Assembly: GCA_937895305.1 (NCBI GenBank)
Contig: CALAXS010000291.1
Location: 1-5,648, forward strand
Source of the DNA: an uncultured bacterium
Lineage (GTDB): Bacteria > Hydrogenedentota > Hydrogenedentia > Hydrogenedentales > JAEUWI01
Length of the DNA: 5,648 bases
Reading direction: 5' to 3'
Shown here: positions 1-5,648 of the stretch, one piece after another
How the letters are laid out: the number at the start of each line of letters is the position of its first letter
How positions within the stretch are numbered: the first letter of the stretch is position 1
Notes under the pieces: generated by a model
What the model was told of the DNA's origin: nothing
Databases searched by the model: none
The model's input: only the letters and a program-made list of their open reading frames with translations
Made by a program: the position numbers and the translations under genes

Positions 1-329
1 GTACTGTAGATGCTTCTTTGCCCGCTGGTGCTGAAGTAATGGACCAATCCATTTCCTTCACCATTTCTTCAGGGGCCCAGACGCTGCAACGTACCGCTGA
101 AGGTGTTGAGCGATTCCTTATTACCGACATCAACAATCCTGCCGGTTCTGCTGAAGCTCAGAGCACTATTGCTATCATGAATGACTGGGTGAGCACCGAT
201 GGTGGTCAGGAATTCAATCACCTTCCAGGTGGGTCCAACACCCTTTACATGGACGGTCACGTAGAATTCGTGCGCTATCCCGGCGCTTGGCCTAACAATC
301 AGCTGATGGCTGTACTTCAGGGTCAATAG
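1..329 (+). CDS. DUF1559 prepilin-like protein, C-terminal part (partial, 5' end outside window)
   Basis: The reading frame (first full codon at base 3) is open to the left edge and ends in TAG at 327-329, leaving about 108 C-terminal residues. The segment ERFLITDINNPAGS, followed by FNHLPGGSNTLYMDGHVEFV, is typical of the C-terminus of DUF1559 proteins. These carry a type II secretion/type IV pilin-like methylation helix at the N-terminus and the 'H-X9-DG' signature at the C-terminus. Here the His (codon 219-221) is followed by ten residues before Asp-Gly (252-257), so the spacing is one longer than the name of the motif. The pilin-like helix, if present, lies outside the window. A TTG at base 18 is only an internal codon, since the frame continues upstream. 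Family members are thought to be exported, surface or pseudopilus-associated proteins, with no established biochemical role. A strong terminator follows 21 bases after the stop, so this is the last gene of its transcript. Confidence 0.85.
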   Translation, partial: TVDASLPAGAEVMDQSISFTISSGAQTLQRTAEGVERFLITDINNPAGSAEAQSTIAIMNDWVSTDGGQEFNHLPGGSNTLYMDGHVEFVRYPGAWPNNQLMAVLQGQ

Positions 330-350
330 TCATATTCCAGCTTAAATGAC

Positions 351-389
351 AAATCGGGTCATGCAACAATGCGTGACCCGATTTTTTTT
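351..389 (+). terminator. Rho-independent terminator after the DUF1559 gene
   Basis: A perfect 11-bp stem (351-361 with 374-384) extends inward through one T-G wobble and three Watson-Crick pairs to an ACAA loop at 366-369, giving about 15 bp in all. The T run at 382-389 (eight T) begins in the last three bases of the 3' arm and continues after it. It serves the + strand gene ending at 329. Read from the minus strand, the same hairpin is followed by the weaker T-rich stretch TTTGTCATTT, so it may also stop transcription from the converging gene that ends at 405. Confidence 0.93.
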
Positions 390-404
390 GTTAACTGCAG
401 GTCG

Positions 405-1841
405 CTATTTGGCCTGTAGCGCATAGAGGGTTGCGTCTTTCATGACGAAGTGTAGCCGGATAGATTGGTTGGCCAGGGCTTTTATGTCGCTGCCCTTTTC
501 CCATTGCACCGCGCGGTTGATATGATTGCCGATGAGTTCGGTGCAATCATCCAGACTATAGCCGGGGATGGGGGAGCCATCAGCCTCCTGAATCTCGACT
601 TTGATCCCCCCCGCTGCGGAGGTGGAGAAGTTCAGGTTCAATGCATCGCCATCAAGCTGGAGTACCTTACTCGTCCAGCTTCCCCCGCTGTAGGGAGCCT
701 TAAATCCGGCAAAGCCATCCTGTCGCATGGTGTAACGGCGCAGCTGGGCTGTGGGCTGGCCATAGCGTTCCTGCACATAGATGCTCATGGTCTTGTCATC
801 AATGGGGACGATGCCCCGTGCGGTGTAGTTGGTGCGCGAGGTCCAGTTCTCCAGTCCGATACCCGGCGTGATAAAGCCCTCCATAAATGTGCGGTCATAC
901 TGGTACCCACCCCGTGAACTCATAAAGACCGAGTCCGAGCAATCGCCTGAATAGGTGGATTCTACGCCGAAGGCCTTTGCTTCTGCTTCGGTGGCCACAC
1001 GACGGCCCGGCATAAAACGCGCCGCAAGGGCGATGTAGATGTGCGGCGCTGCAAAGTAAGGTGTGGTCTGGTTGGTGTAGAGGTGCTCACGGGTCGTGCC
1101 CCCGAAGTCCATTTCTTTGGGCGTGGTCCAGTTTACAAAGTCATGGGACGTGCAGCGACTGATGCTGCGGAATCCGCCCCATTTACTTTCGCTCCAGGTG
1201 CGGAGGTAACAGACGTACTGCTGCTCGTGTGCAGACCAGAAGGCGACATTCTGGGAATCAAAGGCCCCATCAGTGATGATGGGAGTGTCCTGGACAGCGC
1301 GCCAGTGGATGCCATCGGGTGAGGCAAACGCCTTGAGACCGCTCTTGCTGGTACCGCCCACAGCCTTGTACCGCGCATCAGCGGCGGCCTCTGGATTGGC
1401 ATCCAGGAAAGGCGCGAAGTTATGGGTATAGGGCGGTTCATTCACAATTATGTTATTCGCTTTGGAGCCATCATGCTCAAAGAGCCCCAGTTCCGGCTTG
1501 GTCCAGGTAATCCCGTCCTTGCTCTCTGCATAACAGGCCACCTCGCCATCGCGCCCGTCATTGCCTGATGTGGGGATGCCACGGTAAAACAGCTTGTAGT
1601 CTTCGCCGTCCTTAATCACCGTGACATAGCCGCAGTATCGCCCTTCCCAAGGCTGGTCAAATTTTATCGCTACGTTCATGGGGGTGGGTGTATTCAGCAC
1701 ATGCTGTATAGCATCCATGCTTTCGAGCAGGTACTGGTCCACCAGCAACTCCCGTTGATTGCCTAGCACCAATGGGTCTTGCGCGAAGGCAGGCATGAGG
1801 ACCAATAAACATAAACCGGACAGACAGCATCGTAGTCTCAT
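405..1841 (-). CDS. Secreted beta-propeller protein, GH43/GH32-like fold, with C-terminal beta-sandwich
   Basis: This 478-residue protein starts at ATG 1839-1841, with AGGAG at 1850-1854 spaced 8 nt upstream, and ends in TAG. Residues 1-20 form a signal peptide (basic start, hydrophobic CLSGLCLLVLMPA core, AFA before Gln21), so it is exported. The N-terminal motif RELLVDQYLLES (30-41) and repeated S-x-D-G-x-x-W blade motifs (SKDGITW 107-113, SPDGIHW 174-180, and a looser HDFVNW 233-238) indicate a five-bladed propeller like those of GH43/GH32 and sialidase-type proteins. From about residue 375 a beta-sandwich follows, with LNFSTSAAGGIKVEIQ (402-417), PIPGYSLDDC (424-433) and LHFVMKDATLYALQ (463-476). 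The architecture is common in Planctomycetota and related phyla and is usually annotated as hypothetical or glycosyl hydrolase. I cannot assign catalytic residues: the GH32 WMNDPNG signature is absent. A glycan-directed hydrolase is likely, but the substrate is unknown and a non-catalytic binding role is possible. It diverges from the phospholipase-like gene at 1936. Confidence 0.87.
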   Translation of the reverse strand: MRLRCCLSGLCLLVLMPAFAQDPLVLGNQRELLVDQYLLESMDAIQHVLNTPTPMNVAIKFDQPWEGRYCGYVTVIKDGEDYKLFYRGIPTSGNDGRDGEVACYAESKDGITWTKPELGLFEHDGSKANNIIVNEPPYTHNFAPFLDANPEAAADARYKAVGGTSKSGLKAFASPDGIHWRAVQDTPIITDGAFDSQNVAFWSAHEQQYVCYLRTWSESKWGGFRSISRCTSHDFVNWTTPKEMDFGGTTREHLYTNQTTPYFAAPHIYIALAARFMPGRRVATEAEAKAFGVESTYSGDCSDSVFMSSRGGYQYDRTFMEGFITPGIGLENWTSRTNYTARGIVPIDDKTMSIYVQERYGQPTAQLRRYTMRQDGFAGFKAPYSGGSWTSKVLQLDGDALNLNFSTSAAGGIKVEIQEADGSPIPGYSLDDCTELIGNHINRAVQWEKGSDIKALANQSIRLHFVMKDATLYALQAK

Positions 1842-1904
1842 GGAAACAACTCCTGGTTTTGATTCGTATTCTTCAGGGACACTCTGCCATAGTGAGCCGA
1901 AAAA

Positions 1905-1925
1905 TTAAAGGGCCATGCCCTGTAA
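1905..1925. promoter_or_regulatory. Imperfect inverted repeat between divergent genes (candidate operator or 5'-UTR hairpin)
   Basis: Arms TTAAAGGGC (1905-1913) and GCCCTGTAA (1917-1925) pair at 8 of 9 positions around the centre CAT (1914-1916). The repeat lies in the 94-bp gap between the divergent start codons at 1841 and 1936, and its right arm touches the Shine-Dalgarno sequence of the phospholipase-like gene. It could bind a dimeric regulator or form a hairpin in the leader RNA. I found no convincing -35/-10 pair in the gap to anchor its role, and a dyad of this size can occur by chance. Confidence 0.3.
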
Positions 1926-1929
1926 AGGA
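1924..1929 (+). promoter_or_regulatory. Shine-Dalgarno site that decides the start at 1936
   Basis: AAAGGA lies 6 nt before the ATG at 1936, an ideal spacing. The in-frame ATG at 1915 has AAAGGG (1907-1912) only 2 nt before it, too close to work well, and starting there would put seven extra residues ahead of the signal peptide. The start at 1936 is therefore preferred. Confidence 0.7.
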
Positions 1930-1935
1930 TTTATA

Positions 1936-2943
1936 ATGCACAAGTTTTTATGCATCGTACTGGTATCAATGGGTATTGCTGGCCCGGCTATTGCGCTTCC
2001 TGATGATGCCCTGCCGGATACCCTGCGCATGAACGAGATTCAGGTGATTGGCACCCACAACTCCTATCACCTGCGGCCCGATGACGATAAACTGGAAGCT
2101 TTCCGGAAATTCGACCCGCGCGAAGCGGCAACCTGGGAGTATAGCCATGCGCCGTTGTTCGATCAGCTGGAAGCGGGGATTCGCGCCTTTGAGTTAGACC
2201 TGAATTATTATCAGGGAGCATGGTCTGTTTATCATGTGCCGAACCTTGCCGAGAATACCAGCTGTAGAGAATTCGTGGAATGCCTGAAAGGTATTCAGCT
2301 CTGGTCACAGAACAACCCCACCCACGTCCCGGTAACGGTGTTGCTAGAGATCAAGGAAGATTCCGTTGGTCTGCCGGGTAAAACAGAAGCGATTACTGAT
2401 GAAGCCCTGCGCAACATGGAAACCGTAATACGTTCTGTATTTCCTGTGGAATCCATGGTGACACCCGCCATCGTGCAAGGGGAAGCACCAACCATGAGCG
2501 AGGCGATTCAGAATCAGGGCTGGCCCCTCTTGAAAGACTGTCGGGGTAAAATGGTTTTTCTGTTGTTGGAAAAACCCGGAATACAGGATCAGTACAAGGC
2601 CCTGTTTTCCGAGGCAAAAGAGGCCCTTTGTTTTACCTTCAGTATGACACCCGAAGATAATCAACCGGACTTTGCAGTGTCTGATGCACCCATGGTGGAA
2701 AAAATTCAGCCCTGGGTGAAGGCGGGATTCATCGTTCGTACCCGGGCAGATGCGGGATTGATGCAGGGTCGTAACAACGATACAACACGGCGGGAACAGG
2801 CCTTCGCCAGTGGCGCCCAGATTATAAGCACCGACTTCCCGCCAGGCGCTGGTGAGTGGCGTTCCTTTGAAACCGGGTATCGTGCAGTCTTTGCAGATGG
2901 AAATTGCGTGCGTGTAAATCCGGTGTTGGTGCCAACAGAATAA
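1936..2943 (+). CDS. Secreted Ca2+-dependent phosphoinositide phospholipase C-like protein (PI-PLC-C1 family)
   Basis: This 335-residue protein starts at ATG 1936 and ends in TAA. Residues 1-20 are a signal peptide (MHKFLCIVLVSMGIAGPAIA), so the enzyme acts outside the cytoplasm. The rest matches the bacterial Ca2+-dependent PI-PLC family: IGTHNSYH (38-45), FELDLNYY (85-92), VYHVPNLAENTSC (98-110), VLLEIKED (135-142), and near the C-terminus RTRADAG (268-274), RNNDTTRREQA (279-289) and GAQIISTDFPP (293-303). By analogy with the eukaryotic PLC X domain, the active-site set would be His41 and His100 (catalytic) with Asn42, Glu86, Asp88 and Glu138 (calcium ligands); all are present. The expected reaction is cleavage of a phosphodiester in phosphoinositides or a related lipid headgroup. 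Most bacteria make little phosphatidylinositol, so the true substrate may be environmental or eukaryotic lipid; this is inference. The gene stands alone on its strand, and its stop is 12 bp from that of the converging gene. Confidence 0.88.
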   Translation: MHKFLCIVLVSMGIAGPAIALPDDALPDTLRMNEIQVIGTHNSYHLRPDDDKLEAFRKFDPREAATWEYSHAPLFDQLEAGIRAFELDLNYYQGAWSVYHVPNLAENTSCREFVECLKGIQLWSQNNPTHVPVTVLLEIKEDSVGLPGKTEAITDEALRNMETVIRSVFPVESMVTPAIVQGEAPTMSEAIQNQGWPLLKDCRGKMVFLLLEKPGIQDQYKALFSEAKEALCFTFSMTPEDNQPDFAVSDAPMVEKIQPWVKAGFIVRTRADAGLMQGRNNDTTRREQAFASGAQIISTDFPPGAGEWRSFETGYRAVFADGNCVRVNPVLVPTE

Positions 2944-2955
2944 TTGGTTACACGA

Positions 2956-5619
2956 CTATTTCAATGCCTGGTCCATAGCTTCGATAAGTTGCGCCAGTTC
3001 ATGACGCTTGTTCATCAGCGTGGCGGGGTCCCGTGTGAACTGAAGCAGGTTGGGCACCAAAGGCTTCAGGTTGTAGGCCTTGTCCGCACGTTCCAACAAA
3101 GCGGTCGCACCACCTTGTTGCTGCAGGCGTGTGTACCGATCCCGGAAGAGGGTCAGGTAATCATAATCCTCGATGCCGTCCCGGATGTTTTCCCAACGGA
3201 TAGAATTGATGGGGCCATCGGGAGTGGGGTAGACCAGCAGTCCATCCCCATTGACGGGCGTAATATCCAGAATACTGTCTTCGGGTCGCTGACCCGGTGG
3301 CACATAATTTATAGCCCAGTAATGCATACCCTTAACCCCTAGCGCCCAAGCCTGCCAGAAGAGCATACGGTGTTCCATCGCGGGAAAATCGACAAATAAA
3401 TTACTGTAGGGCCGTGGCGGCGCATGGTTAATATACCACCAGACTTCCTGGTCGCTGCTGATGCGATCCAGGAGGTGGCGATTGAAAGAGGTATCAAAGA
3501 GTTGCAGGTGCGGTACCCAGCGATCCACTTCCTCATGCAAGAACGGGTGTAGTCCCGTCGTCGTCACCATGACTGGAATATCTGGTGCCGAGGCCTTCCA
3601 TTGATTCATCATTTCCTGTAGCTGCGACCAGCTGGCTTCGCGGGGTTCATGGGCCAGATGCACAAAGGCACGAGTCTGCAATTGATGGGTCACTATAAAT
3701 TGATTGGCCACCTTGAGGTACTCCGGCGACTGTAGCAAGGTGCGCGGAACCGATACCGTGGTCTGCCCTTCCGCCAGAGCGGCCTGCAGGTTGGGCCAAT
3801 AGCGGTCCAGCACCTGGCCATAATTGGACTGGGGCTCAGGCAGTCCCTGTAGTTCACGCAAGGTAACGCGATGTTCCTGTGCATTTTGTACATACCGGAG
3901 TTTCTGGGTTTGGGTGGGTGCCCCATTGTCCATGTCAAAGACAAAGTCCGTTTTGAATTCAGGTTGTGCCGGGAGCGTGAAGTCATAGACCTCTACCGTG
4001 AAAGGCAGCTCCAGCGGTTCCAGGCCCCGTGCGCTTAACTCCAGGTACCCCTGATAAAGCCCAGCCGGGAGATCAGGACGGGCATAGACGGTAATCCAGA
4101 CAGGCGTGGCCTGTCCTGCGGGGACCGTCTGGGGCGTGTACGCGGGTAAGGCATCCGGGAACAATCCGGTAGGCCCTTCATAGTGTGAGGGGATGCGAAT
4201 ATCATGGTATTGCACTGCGTGAATACGGATGTCCTCCCGTGCAAGTTCTGCTCCACCATCCCGGTGACGCAGGGTGCCGCATTGAATCTGTAAATTCTCT
4301 AGCCCGGCACCGGGCTTTGGCCGGAGGACCAGCTGAAAGGATTCACGCTCATTTCGTGCCAGTCGTAGTTGGACTTTTGAGACCGCTGGTGTGCTTGCTT
4401 CCACCTGGTCACCACGAAATACTTTGTTGAGCGAAGATTCCTGCCAGATTTGAAGATCGCCATCGCGCAGTAGCGCGCGGGTGAAGGTACGTTCGCCCTG
4501 CTGCAGGGCATACGGCGCATCAGTCCACGCTTCCATTCGGGTCGATGCCGGATTACCCACAACAAACTGCGTGTCTATCCCACCATGCGGCGAGCTGGTG
4601 TTCTTACCCAATAACAAGGGTTCATCATCCAGGCGCATTTGAGCCAGAAACGCATAGCTGCCCGGACGTGGCGGTGTCCATTCATAGGTAGCCCGGACCA
4701 GACGATTGGGCGTGAAAGAAAAACGTTTTTTAGGTAACGGCCAGGTTTGTCCATCGGCAGCCACCACGCTTGCATGGAGGGTAGATTCTGCGATGACCTG
4801 GGCGGGTGACATAAGTATGACCAACTTGCCAGCACTGTACTCAAGCTGTGCTGCAAATTCATCGGTGGCAAAGTCGACATGCTTCAGCCCCCGGACCACA
4901 TTGATACGATAGGTTGTGCTCCATGTATCCCCGGCTTCGATGATGTGGGGGACAAAGTGGGTTTGTACCCCCTTGCTTTTCCCGGCGGGTTCCCACTCAG
5001 CGCGGAAGGCATGGGTATCATTGGCATCAAACACGGCATAGACCGTGGACGCCTTCACCGGGTCAGTGGCCGCAATCCAGTTCCGGGCAGCGCTGTAATA
5101 GTGGATGCCCGTGACCGGGCGTACGCCATCCAGCGTGGGCAGGTCCAGGCGATCTTGTGCATCTACTGTTGCACCCGGTGCAAAGCTGTTACGCACCCAC
5201 GGCGCAACCCACTGTCGTTCTGTGCCCCCGTTACGGATAGACCAGGTCACCCGAAGCGAGGCTTCGTTGGGCAACACCTCCATAGTGCGTGTCACCTGGA
5301 GACCCTTGATGTTTGGGCCATCACAATCATAGTGATAACGGAAGAGGGGGTACGCGGCAGTGTCATCGCGTTCGAAGCGTTCGTTGAGGCGGCGATTGGG
5401 CACATAATAACTGGGCACACCAAAGCCTTCATTGATGATGCCTTCAGGCCCTGCCAGATTTCCCGGGACCAGCGGGATACCCAATTGTCGCACCGTAGCC
5501 CCGTTTTTGGGTTGAATTTCCAGGCTCAGGTAATTCCCCGTAACTGGAAACGCATCCGTTACGGTCACACCCTGGGCCAGGAAAGGACACAAGCTCAATA
5601 ACATTATAATTCGATACAT
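2956..5619 (-). CDS. Secreted glycoside hydrolase-like protein with DUF4091/GH123-type catalytic domain
   Basis: This is an 887-residue protein from ATG 5617-5619 to TAG 2956-2958. The N-terminus MYRIIMLLSLCPFLAQG is a signal peptide. Residues about 25-255 look like an all-beta domain (perhaps a galactose-mutarotase-type sandwich) and about 255-355 an Ig-like domain; neither is firmly assigned. Residues about 380-550 resemble the beta-sandwich that precedes the catalytic domain in GH123 proteins (LARNERESFQLVL 420-432, VWITVYARPDLPAGLYQGYL 507-526). A (beta/alpha)8-type domain follows, with EVWWYINHAPPRPYSN (725-740), LFWQAWALGVKGMHYWAINY (753-772) and the DUF4091 hallmark DGPINSIRWENIRDGIEDY (801-819). 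Characterised GH123 enzymes are exo-beta-N-acetylgalactosaminidases using an adjacent Asp-Glu pair. Here the matching site reads LAHEPRE, His657-Glu658, so the Asp is missing. Glycan hydrolysis outside the cytoplasm is likely, but the substrate is uncertain and activity is not assured. The frame stays open to the right edge (a TTG lies at 5643), but the ATG at 5619 has the better signals. Confidence 0.85.
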   Translation of the reverse strand: MYRIIMLLSLCPFLAQGVTVTDAFPVTGNYLSLEIQPKNGATVRQLGIPLVPGNLAGPEGIINEGFGVPSYYVPNRRLNERFERDDTAAYPLFRYHYDCDGPNIKGLQVTRTMEVLPNEASLRVTWSIRNGGTERQWVAPWVRNSFAPGATVDAQDRLDLPTLDGVRPVTGIHYYSAARNWIAATDPVKASTVYAVFDANDTHAFRAEWEPAGKSKGVQTHFVPHIIEAGDTWSTTYRINVVRGLKHVDFATDEFAAQLEYSAGKLVILMSPAQVIAESTLHASVVAADGQTWPLPKKRFSFTPNRLVRATYEWTPPRPGSYAFLAQMRLDDEPLLLGKNTSSPHGGIDTQFVVGNPASTRMEAWTDAPYALQQGERTFTRALLRDGDLQIWQESSLNKVFRGDQVEASTPAVSKVQLRLARNERESFQLVLRPKPGAGLENLQIQCGTLRHRDGGAELAREDIRIHAVQYHDIRIPSHYEGPTGLFPDALPAYTPQTVPAGQATPVWITVYARPDLPAGLYQGYLELSARGLEPLELPFTVEVYDFTLPAQPEFKTDFVFDMDNGAPTQTQKLRYVQNAQEHRVTLRELQGLPEPQSNYGQVLDRYWPNLQAALAEGQTTVSVPRTLLQSPEYLKVANQFIVTHQLQTRAFVHLAHEPREASWSQLQEMMNQWKASAPDIPVMVTTTGLHPFLHEEVDRWVPHLQLFDTSFNRHLLDRISSDQEVWWYINHAPPRPYSNLFVDFPAMEHRMLFWQAWALGVKGMHYWAINYVPPGQRPEDSILDITPVNGDGLLVYPTPDGPINSIRWENIRDGIEDYDYLTLFRDRYTRLQQQGGATALLERADKAYNLKPLVPNLLQFTRDPATLMNKRHELAQLIEAMDQALK

Positions 5620-5625
5620 GCCACA

Positions 5626-5629
5626 CTCC
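5626..5629 (-). promoter_or_regulatory. Shine-Dalgarno site that decides the start at 5619
   Basis: On the minus strand GGAG lies 6 nt before the ATG at 5617-5619, and the signal peptide begins directly there. The alternative TTG at 5641-5643 would add eight residues ahead of the signal peptide, and only five bases upstream of it are visible. The promoter lies beyond the right edge of the window. Confidence 0.65.
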
Positions 5630-5648
5630 ACGTTGGCGAACAACGAGT

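Noticed and set aside
465..917. Open frame of 150 codons on the + strand.
   Set aside because: It is antisense to the C-terminal half of the beta-propeller gene, whose protein sequence is well supported.
1915..1935. Earlier ATG for the phospholipase-like gene, giving seven more residues.
   Set aside because: Its purine-rich site is only 2 nt from the ATG, and the extension would precede a complete signal peptide. The ATG at 1936 has a well-spaced AAAGGA.
1932..1937. TATAAT, a perfect -10 box sequence.
   Set aside because: It overlaps the ATG start codon at 1936, and no -35 box was found at proper spacing, so it cannot be the promoter of that gene. It is probably chance in an A+T-rich leader.
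2924..2937. Small hairpin TGTTGG-TG-CCAACA at the end of the phospholipase-like gene, considered as a terminator.
   Set aside because: The stem is 5-6 bp inside the coding sequence and no T run follows on either strand.
2944..3342. Open frame of 132 codons on the + strand directly after the phospholipase-like gene.
   Set aside because: It overlaps the DUF4091 hallmark region on the other strand and has no recognisable motif; it reads as a shadow.
4879..5601. Long open frame of 240 codons on the + strand.
   Set aside because: It is wholly antisense to the GH123-like gene, shows no domain I recognise and no signal peptide. The opposite frame has clear family motifs, a signal peptide and a ribosome site.

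Overview
This window holds four protein-coding genes on alternating strands (+, -, +, -) and no RNA genes, mobile elements or CRISPR. The layout is: the 3' end of a prepilin-like DUF1559 gene (+, cut by the left edge); a strong intrinsic terminator; a secreted beta-propeller protein of the GH43/GH32-like fold (-); a short divergent intergenic region with an inverted repeat; a secreted Ca2+-dependent phosphoinositide phospholipase C-like protein (+); and a large secreted protein with a DUF4091/GH123-type catalytic domain (-).

The combination suggests a bacterium from a lineage rich in secreted carbohydrate-active proteins, such as Planctomycetota, Lentisphaerota or, my best guess, Candidatus Hydrogenedentota. 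The guess rests on three things: the DUF1559 C-terminus with its PGGSNTLYMDGHVEFV-type motif, the beta-propeller protein with a characteristic C-terminal beta-sandwich, and the DUF4091 hallmark near the C-terminus of the last gene. These families are all expanded in such phyla. This is recognition from memory, not a search result.

All three complete genes start with a convincing signal peptide, so the region looks devoted to extracytoplasmic work on glycans or glycolipids. Strands alternate at every gene, so there is no operon here. Genes 1 and 2 converge over a 75-bp gap with a terminator, genes 2 and 3 diverge from a 94-bp gap, and genes 3 and 4 converge with only 12 bp between stop codons and no visible terminator.

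The most notable point is in the GH123-like protein. The Asp-Glu catalytic pair usual in this family appears as His-Glu, and about 340 N-terminal residues are of uncertain assignment. The phospholipase-like protein, in contrast, keeps every active-site residue I can align to the PI-PLC fold. I see no clearly new multi-gene system in the window.
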